Assembly: GCA_029261875.1 (NCBI GenBank)
Contig: JAJDAL010000052.1
Coordinates: forward strand, 1 to 64,000
Length of the DNA stretch: 64,000 nucleotides
Source of the DNA: Deltaproteobacteria bacterium
GTDB lineage: Bacteria > Myxococcota_A > UBA9160 > JAJDAL01
Reading direction: 5' to 3'
The notes under the pieces are model-generated. The model was not told the origin of the DNA. It saw only the letters and a list, made by a program, of their open reading frames with translations, and searched no databases. Shown here piece by piece: positions 33,960-42,136 of this stretch. Both the position numbers and the translations under genes were made by a program. Numbering within the stretch: position 1 is the stretch's first letter; the number at the start of each line of letters is the position of its first letter.

Positions 33960-35429
33960 GGCGTCGCGTCGCTCGTGGGAGTGCCGGATCGTGTCCGCGA
34001 GCAGTAGATCCACGGTGGGTAGCGGACGGATCTTCAAGAACACCTGGTAGGCGAAGGTCGATTTGCTGACGCGGATCAGCGCGTCGTTGATCGCAACCAG
34101 AGCGCGCGCGAACGCGTTGTCGCCCAGGGCTTTCGGGTAGGGGGCCGGTATGCCGCGTTCCTCGAGAATCTCGTAGCCCCGCTGTTCCAGCAGATCGCGC
34201 AGGGAGCGGAAGGTGAACAAACGCGTGTGGGTGAAATCGAGAATGCCCTCCTTGCCGTAATTGAATTGTCCCAGCATCAACATGGCGCGCAGCGGCAGGA
34301 AGGCGACGTTGGGGGCGGTGAGGACGATGGTGGGTTGCACGAGTTCGGCCGCGGCGCGCAGCTTCTCGAGGAAACGCTCGGGGTCCGGTAGGTGTTCGAG
34401 GACGTCCAGGATCAGCATGGCGTCGTAGTCCGCCAGGCGTACGGGGATGTCGTCGCGCCCGATGCGCCAATGTACGAACTCCGACACGTTGGCGGGGTCC
34501 GGCGCCAATTGGTCGAGGCCCACCACGTGGCAGTCCTTCGCCAACAGTTCCCGGGCCACGTAACCCTGACCACAGCCGACGTCGAGTACGCGCGAGCCCG
34601 GCGCCACGGCGTCGACCGCCATGGTGTGGGAGGAGCGATAGCCGAACTTGGGCGCGTACGCGGGCGGACCGCCCCGCACGTCGAACTTGCGCCGGTAGTG
34701 GATGCCGACGGAATCCAGCACTGCGGCCAGGGAGGCGCCGAGGGATTCGATCGCGTAGCGGACACCGCGCGGGTAGGCGATTTCGTCGCCGTAGTAGGTC
34801 GGAATCGGAACCTGGGCGACGCGGAAGGCGGCGCGCTTCAGCTGGATCAGGATCTCCGTGTCGAAATGCAGGTCGTCGGAGTTGTAGCGGAAGGGAATCG
34901 CCGACAGGGCGTCCACCGCGTAGGCGCGGTAGCCCGAGTGGAAGTCCGAGTAGGGCTCGCCGAGCAACGCGCTCTGGACGCGGGTGAGGGCGCGATTGGC
35001 CGCGCCGCGCAGCCAGGGCATGCCGCCTGCGCGCGCGGAGCCGGTTTCCATGAAACGCGAGCCCACCACGGCATCGACCTCGCCGCGCGCGATCGGGCCC
35101 ACCAACTCCGGAAGGGACTCCGGTGCGTATTTGCCGTCCGCGTGAAGTAGCACCACGGCGTCGAACTGGTGCTGGATCGCAAACTCGAAGCCCAACTTGA
35201 GGTTTCCCCCGTAACCCTGCGAACGCGGGTTGCGAAGGACCGTGATGGGGCTCTCGCTCCAATCGTCCGCCCAGGAGAGTCCGGCTTCGAAGGTCTGGTC
35301 CGGGGAAGCGTCGTCGATGATCAGGGCTTCGGTGTGGTTGGCGGCCACGAAGTCGCTCGGGATCCGGTCGAGCACTTTCTTCAGGGTGCCCTGGGCCTTG
35401 TAGGCGACGACGAAGAGCAAGAGGCGCAT
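33903..35429 (-). CDS. Family 2 glycosyltransferase fused to SAM methyltransferase
   Basis: A 508-residue fusion. Residues 1-245 form a GT2 domain with V-V-A-Y-K-A (7-12), I-I-D-D-A-S-P-D (37-44), L-L-H-A-D-G-K-Y (94-101), G-S-R-F-M-E-T (123-129) and the D-F-H-S-G-Y-R-A-Y block (162-170). Residues 262-480 are a class I methyltransferase with V-L-D-V-G-C-G-Q-G-Y (281-290), V-V-G-L-D-Q near 303 and D-V-L-E-H-L-P-D-P near 350. A single protein may glycosylate a polyprenyl lipid and methylate the product, or each half may act separately. It is the last gene of the seven-gene operon from 43519. Its tail overlaps the opposing YfhO-like gene by 57 bases. Confidence 0.88.
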   Translation of the reverse strand: MRLLLFVVAYKAQGTLKKVLDRIPSDFVAANHTEALIIDDASPDQTFEAGLSWADDWSESPITVLRNPRSQGYGGNLKLGFEFAIQHQFDAVVLLHADGKYAPESLPELVGPIARGEVDAVVGSRFMETGSARAGGMPWLRGAANRALTRVQSALLGEPYSDFHSGYRAYAVDALSAIPFRYNSDDLHFDTEILIQLKRAAFRVAQVPIPTYYGDEIAYPRGVRYAIESLGASLAAVLDSVGIHYRRKFDVRGGPPAYAPKFGYRSSHTMAVDAVAPGSRVLDVGCGQGYVARELLAKDCHVVGLDQLAPDPANVSEFVHWRIGRDDIPVRLADYDAMLILDVLEHLPDPERFLEKLRAAAELVQPTIVLTAPNVAFLPLRAMLMLGQFNYGKEGILDFTHTRLFTFRSLRDLLEQRGYEILEERGIPAPYPKALGDNAFARALVAINDALIRVSKSTFAYQVFLKIRPLPTVDLLLADTIRHSHERRDALAGKTPETDPQDEPENGA

Positions 35430-35468
35430 AGGCGAGAGATTGTATCGGAGCTGAGGCGCGGGGCCGGC

Positions 35469-36125
35469 TCAGGGCGATTTCGTGCTCCCAGGGCGGGTCC
35501 CCGCATACCAGCGGTACAGCGGACTCATCAGGATCGGGGGCAGGATCAAGGTGAGGATTTCCTTCCAGCCCTGGGCGTCCCGGCGCTTCCAAAGCGCGAG
35601 CTCGCGGCGAATTCGGTGTGCGGTTTCGTCGCCAACCGGACCCTTTACCGCGACCGCGACCACCGTGTGGGGAAAGTCGCGCAAGCCGGCGGATTCCACG
35701 AACACACTTTCGAAGGGCTCGACCAGGGCGCGAAAGCCTTCGGGCGTGAAGCGCCAATAATCGGACGGGTAATCGTGTACGGGGAAGTACATGACCGAAC
35801 ACAGCAGCAGGTAGCCGCCCGGACGCAGCACCCGGTGGAGTTCGCTGCTGGCTTTCCAGAAGCGTTGTACGTGTTCGAAGGTGTCGAGGGAGATCGCCGT
35901 GCCGATGCTGTCATCGGGCAGGTCGAGTGCTTCGAGGTCGAGCACGCGATCGACGCCCGGACCTTCTCGCATGTCCGCGCCCACGTAATCGCGGTTCGCG
36001 AACAACTCGCGCACGGCGCGCGATTCCTGCCCGCTGGGTTGGAAGGCGCCGAATTCGTAGATGGGCTCGGGCAACGCGAGGGCGCCGTCGAGTCGCTCCA
36101 CGAGTTTTCGAATGGTGGACCGCAT
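35469..36125 (-). CDS. SAM-dependent methyltransferase
   Basis: The 218-residue protein is a Methyltransf_11-like enzyme, with an unusual short N-terminal region: the SAM site reads I-Y-E-F-G-A-F-Q-P-S near residues 22-31, followed by G-A-D-M-R-E-G-P-G-V-D near 49-59 and S-L-D-T-F-E-H-V near 78-85. The canonical G-x-G-x-G is replaced by G-A-F-Q-P-S-G, so cofactor binding is likely but should be verified. A later S-D-Y-W-R-F-T-P-E-G segment is widespread in sugar methyltransferases. It lies 26 bases after the GT-C gene and 39 before the GT2-methyltransferase fusion on the same strand. Confidence 0.75.
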   Translation of the reverse strand: MRSTIRKLVERLDGALALPEPIYEFGAFQPSGQESRAVRELFANRDYVGADMREGPGVDRVLDLEALDLPDDSIGTAISLDTFEHVQRFWKASSELHRVLRPGGYLLLCSVMYFPVHDYPSDYWRFTPEGFRALVEPFESVFVESAGLRDFPHTVVAVAVKGPVGDETAHRIRRELALWKRRDAQGWKEILTLILPPILMSPLYRWYAGTRPGSTKSP

Positions 36126-36151
36126 GGGGGGCCGAGCGTACCGCAGCCCGG

Positions 36152-37633
36152 TTAGCGTCGGGCAAAGATCCCGCGGCCGCATTCGGGGCGCGCGACGAAG
36201 GTCTCGGCGAAGCGCTCTTGGGCGACCACCGCGTGATTCTCCGGGAGCGATACGTAGGTGACGGGATGGTTGCGGACCAGATACCAGAAGTCTTCCGGGG
36301 TCCGCGTCATGTGCAGGGTCACGCTGTTGGCGCGCCAATGGATGGCGGGTGCGTTGAAGGCGATCACCAGGTCGTGGGGTTCGACGCAACGCGCGAAGGT
36401 CGGTGCGGCGCCGGGATCGATGGGGCCCAGACCGGGCAACTTGTCCACGAAGCCGTGGGCGAGCTTCGTGTCGCGCAGCTCGTTGGGAAGTCTCGGCAGC
36501 AGCGGCATCAGGAGCAAGAGCGCGAGGGCGGGAATCCGCAACGCACCGCCATAGCGCCACCACGCCGCGGCCCCCAGGGCCAGCATCGCGGGCACGAAGG
36601 GGATCAGGTAGCGGCCCCGAACCGCCACCAGGGCGATCACGACGGTCGTCGCGAGGCTCACACCCAGGAACGCCCAGGCCTGGCGGTCGCGACGCGCGCA
36701 CGCCAACGCGATGCCCGCCAAGCCCAGCGCGTTCGCGGTGAGGAGCGGCCAATGGATCAACGCGTGGGGGAGCAGGCGTTGGAACTTCTGCCATGGATCC
36801 ATGGCGGCCGCGGATGTGAGATCCGGTTCGATCATGTTCAGCAGACTGCCGTTCAAGGGAATCACATCGGGGGTGAAGTAGAGGGTAATGCCGTAGAGGG
36901 AAAAGAACGGGTCGCCGGTCACCAGCGCGTTGCGGGTCCACCAAATGCCGGCGACCGCGACGAAGCCCAGCGCGCACGCGGTCGGGGCGCGCCATCGATT
37001 CGGTCGCCACAACAGCAACAGGCACGCCATGGGGAGCAACAGGCCTCCGTTGAAGCGAGTCAAATAGGCGAGGCCGCACACGGCGCCGATCCAGAAACCG
37101 TGCGCGCCCGTCGCCAACAGCGCGAAGCAGACGACGATCCAGAGTCCGAACAGGGCCTCGGTGCCGCCGAACAGCGCGTAGAGGACGACGTCGGGACAGG
37201 TCGCGACCGCGACGCCGGCGACGGCTCCGACCGCGACCCCCGCCAGGCGGGTCGCGAGTGCGAAACTCACCACGGCCCCGGCGACGAATGCCGCGGCGGA
37301 GGTCAGTTGGACCGAGATCGGCCCCGGTTCGGCGATCCGAAACACGAGGGACAGCAGAGCGGGCCAGAGCGGGGCGCGCAGCAGCGAGGGATGCTCGGCG
37401 TCGACCCCCCACCCGATCTCGATCGGGTAGATGATGCCGGTGGTGAATCCGCGCCCGCTGGCCAGGCGGCGCCCCACCTCCGCGTATTCGATCTCGTCGC
37501 CGGCCAGGAATTCCCAGGGCATTCCCCAATGGGCATAGGCCCAGGAGGCGGCGGCGACGGCGGCGACGCCGAGGCCTGCGAAAATCAGCGTCGCGGGGTT
37601 CGTCGCCGGAACGGCCGTGGCGCTACTCGACAT
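36152..37633 (-). CDS. GT39-like membrane glycosyltransferase (paralogue of 46856-48319)
   Basis: The 493-residue protein has about eleven hydrophobic segments. The first loop carries the acidic pair in L-A-G-D-E-I-E-Y (Asp46, Glu47), followed by G-R-G-F-T-T-G-I-I-Y-P and H-P-S-L-L-R-A-P-L-W-P. The middle has F-G-G-T-E-A-L-F-G-L and A-Y-L-T-R-F-N-G-G. All of these recur in the gene at 46856-48319, so the two are clear paralogues. A polyprenyl-phosphate-sugar transferase acting outside the membrane is expected. Its start overlaps the end of the upstream sulfatase-like gene by 11 bases, placing it within the seven-gene operon. Confidence 0.8.
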   Translation of the reverse strand: MSSSATAVPATNPATLIFAGLGVAAVAAASWAYAHWGMPWEFLAGDEIEYAEVGRRLASGRGFTTGIIYPIEIGWGVDAEHPSLLRAPLWPALLSLVFRIAEPGPISVQLTSAAAFVAGAVVSFALATRLAGVAVGAVAGVAVATCPDVVLYALFGGTEALFGLWIVVCFALLATGAHGFWIGAVCGLAYLTRFNGGLLLPMACLLLLWRPNRWRAPTACALGFVAVAGIWWTRNALVTGDPFFSLYGITLYFTPDVIPLNGSLLNMIEPDLTSAAAMDPWQKFQRLLPHALIHWPLLTANALGLAGIALACARRDRQAWAFLGVSLATTVVIALVAVRGRYLIPFVPAMLALGAAAWWRYGGALRIPALALLLLMPLLPRLPNELRDTKLAHGFVDKLPGLGPIDPGAAPTFARCVEPHDLVIAFNAPAIHWRANSVTLHMTRTPEDFWYLVRNHPVTYVSLPENHAVVAQERFAETFVARPECGRGIFARR

Positions 37634-38951
37634 AGCCGAGCTCGCGCAAGCGTTCGAGGTGGGTCTCGAACTCTTCGTCCGTCAGCTCGAGACGCGCCCC
37701 GTCGGGTCGCACCCAATCGCGTCGCAGGGCGAGCAGGGCGCCGCGCATTTCCTCCACGCGTTCGGGGTGCTGATCCGCCAGATCGACCAGTTCGTTCGGG
37801 TCCGCGCGCAGATCGAAGAGTTCGCCGCGCCCGGGGCGCGTGAGCCATTTCCAGGGAGGTACGCGCAAGCTGCGAAGTTCCGAGCCCTCTTCGGCGCGCG
37901 TGGGATAGAACTCGTAGAAGGTTTCGGAATAGGCCGGGCGATCGGTGCTCTCCGGGCCCATGCCGAATAGAGTCTGTCCCGCGATGCCTTCGGGGGCCGC
38001 CAGGTGGGCGGCTTCGAGCAGGGTGGGGAAGAGGTCCAGAATCCGAACCTGGGCGGCGACGCGTCGGGGTTTCTCGCGCCCGGGTGCGCGCAGCAAGAGC
38101 GGAACGTGGAGGGTTTCGTCGACGAGTTCCGGCGAATGGGTTCCGGCGCGACGACCGTTCTCTCCCAGCAGTTCACCGTGGTCCGCCACGACGGCGATCA
38201 GCAGATCCTCGTAGCGATCCATGCGGCGAAGTTCCGCGAGCAGTCGACCGATCTGGGCGTCCATGAACGCCACCTCGCCCTGGTAGAGCGCGCGCGGAGA
38301 AGGCTCGGCGTCCGTCGGGCGATAGCCTTCCGGCGGTTCGTAGGGGGCGTGGGGATCGTAGAAGTGCAGCCACGCGAACCAACGCTGGTCGGGCTTGCGA
38401 GCACGCAGCCAGTGCAGCGCTTCGTCGACGGTGTTGTCCGCGCGGCGACTGAAGAAGAGTCCGCCCCCGGGCTTGGATTTTCCGCTTTGCGGGTCGAAGG
38501 GCCGCGCGCCGTAGACGTCGAAGCCCTGGGCCAATCCGTAACCGCGAAACAGCACGTAGGCGGATACGAAGGCGCCGGTCTCGTATTGCGCGCCCTTCAG
38601 CAACTCCGCCAGGGTGACGGCATCCTGGGGCAGTCGCTGTTTCAAGAAATCCCGCAAGCCGTGTTGCGGGGGGTAGAGCCCGGTCAGCAGGCTGGCGTGG
38701 GAAGGTCCCGTGTAGGGCGCCGTGGTGATGGCCTGCTCGAACACGACGGATTCCGCGGCGAGCGCGTCGAGGTGCGGTGTGGCGGCATTTCCTCCGTAGA
38801 CCCCCAGGGCATCCGCGCGCGTGCAATCGAGCGTCAGGAGTAAGAGGTTCTGGGGCGCTGGCGGCGCGTTCGACCCGCACGCAACGGCGATCAGGAGCGC
38901 GACCCCACAGGCGGCGCGTAACCAAGCCGATTGCCTCGGGGCTCGACTCAA
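37623..38951 (-). CDS. Sulfatase-superfamily lipoprotein with threonine nucleophile
   Basis: The 442-residue protein (PF00884-type) has a lipobox I-A-V-A-C-G with Cys25 and is predicted to be membrane-anchored outside the cytoplasm. The metal-binding start reads L-T-L-D-C-T-R-A-D (39-47). The nucleophile region is A-P-Y-T-G-P-S-H-A-S-L-L-T-G, with Thr81 where sulfatases have the formylglycine cysteine of C-x-P-S-R. Later motifs are H-F-Y-D-P-H-A-P-Y near 195 and V-A-D-H-G-E-L near 256. The threonine is shared with phosphoethanolamine and lipoteichoic-acid transferases. The C terminus is L-R-E-L-G-Y-V-E. A TTG start overlaps the GT2 stop (TTGA). A phosphotransferase or phosphatase role is more likely than desulfation. 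Confidence 0.85.
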   Translation of the reverse strand: MSRAPRQSAWLRAACGVALLIAVACGSNAPPAPQNLLLLTLDCTRADALGVYGGNAATPHLDALAAESVVFEQAITTAPYTGPSHASLLTGLYPPQHGLRDFLKQRLPQDAVTLAELLKGAQYETGAFVSAYVLFRGYGLAQGFDVYGARPFDPQSGKSKPGGGLFFSRRADNTVDEALHWLRARKPDQRWFAWLHFYDPHAPYEPPEGYRPTDAEPSPRALYQGEVAFMDAQIGRLLAELRRMDRYEDLLIAVVADHGELLGENGRRAGTHSPELVDETLHVPLLLRAPGREKPRRVAAQVRILDLFPTLLEAAHLAAPEGIAGQTLFGMGPESTDRPAYSETFYEFYPTRAEEGSELRSLRVPPWKWLTRPGRGELFDLRADPNELVDLADQHPERVEEMRGALLALRRDWVRPDGARLELTDEEFETHLERLRELGYVE

Positions 38952-39931
38952 CGGTCCGCCGATGGCGGACCGTTTTCCGATTCGCCGTCATCCATGGCTT
39001 CGATGACGTAGCGCGGGCGGCGCTTCACCTCTTCGTAGGTGCGCCCAATGTATTCGCTCACGATGCCGAGGGAGAAGAGCTGCACGCCGCCGAAGATCAG
39101 AATCAAAACGGCGATCGAAGCCCAGCCCGCGGCTTCCGCGCGGCCGCTCAAGCGTTGGACCACGACGTAGATTCCGTACAGGATTCCGATGCTCGTGGTG
39201 CCGAGGCCGAGGACCGCGATCAGGCGCAGGGGCGCGACGGAGAAGGAAAAGATTCCGTTGAGGCCCAGTTGCAGCTGGCGCCGGAGCGTGAATTTGCTCT
39301 CGCCCGCGTGGCGCGGGCCGGGCGCGTATTCGATTTGCGTGGCTCGGAAGCCCAGCCAGGGCACGAGCCCGCGGGTGAAGACGAAGTGCTCTTCGAGTTC
39401 GTTGAACGCGTCCACCGCGCGCCGATCCAGCAAACGAAAATCCGCGCCGCCCGCCACCACCGGCACATTCGAGAGCTTGTTCATGGTCCAATAGAAGAGT
39501 CGGCTCGCGCGTTCCTTGGCGCCCGCGGTGGCGTCGCCTCCCACGCGGCGCGTATGCACCACGGCCGCACCTTCGCGCCAGGCGGACAGCAGGGCGGGAA
39601 TGGTTTCGGGCGGATGCTGGAGGTCGCCGTCCATGGTGATCACGGCGTCTCCGCGCGCAAAGCGAATGCCCGCGGTGAGCGCGGCCTGGTGGCCGAAGGA
39701 ACGCGTGAAGCGAATCTGGCGCAAGCTGGGATTCGCGGATTTCAGCCGTTCCAGCACCGCGGCGGTCGCATCGTCGCTTCCGTCGTCGACGAACAGCAGC
39801 TCGTAGCGGGTCCCGTGCGTCGCGAATACCGCGCCCACACGGCGGGCCAGCTCCTCGATCGACCCGGCTTCGTTGTGAACGGGAACGACGACGGAGATCA
39901 AGGGGTCCGCGGGGCGCGCGCCGTTCTCCAT
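38948..39931 (-). CDS. GtrB/ArnC-like polyprenyl-phosphate glycosyltransferase (GT2)
   Basis: The 327-residue enzyme has the GT2 motifs S-V-V-V-P-V-H-N-E (13-21), F-V-D-D-G-S-D-D-A-T (46-55) and T-M-D-G-D-L-Q-H-P-P (94-103), followed by G-G-A-D-F-R-L-L-D-R and two membrane helices near 235-258 and 268-295. This layout is typical of GtrB, which attaches glucose or a related sugar to undecaprenyl phosphate at the inner membrane. I use ATG 39931; a GTG nine bases upstream is possible. It is followed by a coupled sulfatase-like gene and preceded by a GT-C gene that could take the lipid-linked sugar. Confidence 0.9.
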   Translation of the reverse strand: MENGARPADPLISVVVPVHNEAGSIEELARRVGAVFATHGTRYELLFVDDGSDDATAAVLERLKSANPSLRQIRFTRSFGHQAALTAGIRFARGDAVITMDGDLQHPPETIPALLSAWREGAAVVHTRRVGGDATAGAKERASRLFYWTMNKLSNVPVVAGGADFRLLDRRAVDAFNELEEHFVFTRGLVPWLGFRATQIEYAPGPRHAGESKFTLRRQLQLGLNGIFSFSVAPLRLIAVLGLGTTSIGILYGIYVVVQRLSGRAEAAGWASIAVLILIFGGVQLFSLGIVSEYIGRTYEEVKRRPRYVIEAMDDGESENGPPSADR

Positions 39932-39960
39932 CGGGCGCACTCTAGCAGAGGGCGGCGCGC

Positions 39961-42132
39961 TCACGGCGCACAACCGCCCGGCCGTCGCGCCTCGACGCGG
40001 GTGATGAGATAGCCGTCGGTGGTTTCCATGCGGAGTTCGAAATCCTCGCGCAGGTGCCCGTAGCGAATTCGTTCCTCGGGTCGTTCGAGGGCGATCCAGG
40101 TCAACGGGGGTTCGCTCGCGCACGTGATATTGCGAATGCGCCGCTCCGGCGGGTGCGGTTGGCCCAATACGCGGAGCGCGGCCGGGCGCGGTCCCAGCGA
40201 ACGTCCTTCGAATTGGACGTGAAAGACACCCATTTCGCGATACAGGCGCGGCATGAAGACCGGTCGATTCGGGGGCAGGCCATTGAAGATCTTGCTGAGT
40301 CGAAGTCGCGAGGGGATCTCCGCGGGGAGCGGCGCTTCCCAGAGGCGGTAGGTGGCGTAGACGCCCGTGCAGGCCGCCAAGGTGTAGACGACGGCAACGA
40401 TGGCCGCCGGCGCGAATCGGCGCGGTCCATCGCCTCGGAACACCCGCGCGAAGCGCAGCAGGGGTAACGCCATCAACCCGTAGATGAACGGGATGGCGAG
40501 CACGCAGCGCCGCGGCAATACCCCGCCCAGTAGCGAGGGCAGGATCAGCCCCACGCCACTCCAGACCAACAACACCCGCAGGGTCGGGTTGCGCCAGGAA
40601 CGCAGTGCGTGAGCGAATCCGAGGATCAGGAGCGGCGCGAGCAGGGGGTTGAGAATCGGGCCATCCACGTGGCGAAAGTTCGACTCCGGGCCCGGCGCGT
40701 AGAAGAGGCGCGCGACGACACCGCGCAGCCGCTGGGCCGGGCCCGAATCGCGCCCGTTGATTTCGACGAGATTCCAACCGTCCGCGGCGAGGGACCGCAG
40801 GCTGCCGGCGAGCGCATCCGCATCGCCTTCGAGTAGGAGTGAAACGCGCCGGTTGTGCTCGAGTCGTTGGACCGCAACGCCGCTCGCCGCGAGTTCGCGT
40901 TGGGCTCGGACGATTTCCGCGGGCCCGAGGTCGGCGGGTGGGACCGCGAGCTGACTCGGCGAGGACGTGTCGGCCGCGCCTTCCCCCTGGTTCCACAACG
41001 CGCGGTAGTCGAAGGTCTGGGAGGCAACGGCCGCCAACCCATCGGGAACCAGCAGGGGGCCCAGGGAGGCCATGCCGATGGACGCCGCCGCCAAACTGGC
41101 GGCTACGCGGGCCGTGCCCGGGGTGCGCCAACGATCCCAGGACACGATCAGAACGAGGCCCGCGAGGATCGGGACGAACCAACTCAATTGGTAGAAGAAC
41201 AGGGAGCCTCCGAGGCAGACGCCGAGCCAGGCCGCGCGCCGCGCGTTCCAATCGTGCAGCAGTGCGAGCAGGGCGACGGCGGACACGACCGAATGGGCGA
41301 CGGAAATTCCGATGTAGAGGCCCGCCCGGCTGTAGATGAGGTGGAGGGCCGAAACGCTCGCCAGTGCGAGCGCGAGCAGCGCGACCCGACTTCCCGCGTA
41401 ACGACGCATCAGGCCCGCGAACCCGACGAGGGTGAGTGTGCCGGCCGCAAGCGAGACCAGACGCAGGGAAACGATGCGGGGTTCGAGGACCGCGAGTGCC
41501 GCCGTATGGAGACTCAAGGGCGCCATCTGGGCTTGGAAACGTTCGAAGGGATAGATGAGCACGGGGCCGGGTTCGATGCTTCCGCCCTGCATGCGGGCCG
41601 CGATTCCGTAGCCGATTTCGTCGTAGTAGACCGGCGGCGCGACGTCGAGGGCGAACAGACCGAGGAGGAGGAAGCCCGCGACCACCGCACACCCCAGCAG
41701 GGTGTCGCCGCGCGGATCGCGATGGGTCGGCGTTTCCGCCGGTGCTTCGGGCAGCGCGAGGTAGAGGAAAAAGGCGGCTGTGTAGAGAAACGCTCCGATC
41801 CAGAGGGATTCTTCCATCAGAAAAGACTGGGCGCCGACGGCGAGCGCGAAAGCCGCCACGATCCCCGCGCGTTCGCGGGCCTGTCCGCCGCGCCGCCCGA
41901 ATCCGACGAGCAGCGCCAGGGCGAGCGCGAGCCAGCGGCCCACGGGCATGATGAGGGCCGCCGACCGATAGAGCGCCGCGCCGCAGTCCGCGACGGCGTC
42001 GACGAGCGGTGTGAGATCCGCGAGCAACGGCACTGCGCTCTGGCTGGCGCGGTTCGCGTACGCGGCGGCCCCGAGCCCGAGCGTCGTGCTAGCGACGGCC
42101 AGGCTGCGCTCGAAATTCCAGAAGCGGGCCAT
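39961..42132 (-). CDS. GT39-like membrane glycosyltransferase
   Basis: The 723-residue protein has about thirteen hydrophobic segments and a C-terminal soluble region. A family-type acidic pair sits in P-P-V-Y-Y-D-E-I-G-Y (Asp171, Glu172), unusually late because about 160 residues and several extra helices precede it. The segment P-F-E-R-F-Q-A-Q-M-A-P-L-S follows. The 100-residue loop around 400-490 (R-A-Q-R-E-L-A-A-S-G-V-A-V, N-G-R-D-S-G-P-A-Q) is polar and not seen in the paralogues. It starts four bases after the sulfatase-like gene and ends 29 bases before the GT2 gene. Polyprenyl-phosphate-sugar transfer is inferred. Confidence 0.75.
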   Translation of the reverse strand: MARFWNFERSLAVASTTLGLGAAAYANRASQSAVPLLADLTPLVDAVADCGAALYRSAALIMPVGRWLALALALLVGFGRRGGQARERAGIVAAFALAVGAQSFLMEESLWIGAFLYTAAFFLYLALPEAPAETPTHRDPRGDTLLGCAVVAGFLLLGLFALDVAPPVYYDEIGYGIAARMQGGSIEPGPVLIYPFERFQAQMAPLSLHTAALAVLEPRIVSLRLVSLAAGTLTLVGFAGLMRRYAGSRVALLALALASVSALHLIYSRAGLYIGISVAHSVVSAVALLALLHDWNARRAAWLGVCLGGSLFFYQLSWFVPILAGLVLIVSWDRWRTPGTARVAASLAAASIGMASLGPLLVPDGLAAVASQTFDYRALWNQGEGAADTSSPSQLAVPPADLGPAEIVRAQRELAASGVAVQRLEHNRRVSLLLEGDADALAGSLRSLAADGWNLVEINGRDSGPAQRLRGVVARLFYAPGPESNFRHVDGPILNPLLAPLLILGFAHALRSWRNPTLRVLLVWSGVGLILPSLLGGVLPRRCVLAIPFIYGLMALPLLRFARVFRGDGPRRFAPAAIVAVVYTLAACTGVYATYRLWEAPLPAEIPSRLRLSKIFNGLPPNRPVFMPRLYREMGVFHVQFEGRSLGPRPAALRVLGQPHPPERRIRNITCASEPPLTWIALERPEERIRYGHLREDFELRMETTDGYLITRVEARRPGGCAP

Positions 42133-42136
42133 GGAT

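Noticed and set aside
35927..37843. 638-residue plus-strand frame opposite the GT39 gene
   Set aside because: Shadow frame; the minus-strand gene has a close paralogue at 46.9-48.3 kb that confirms the correct strand.
38948..41692. Extension of the GT2 gene to 914 residues
   Set aside because: The extra 587 residues lie antiphase within the GT39 gene at 39961-42132 and have no domain; the GT2 domain starts right after ATG 39931.
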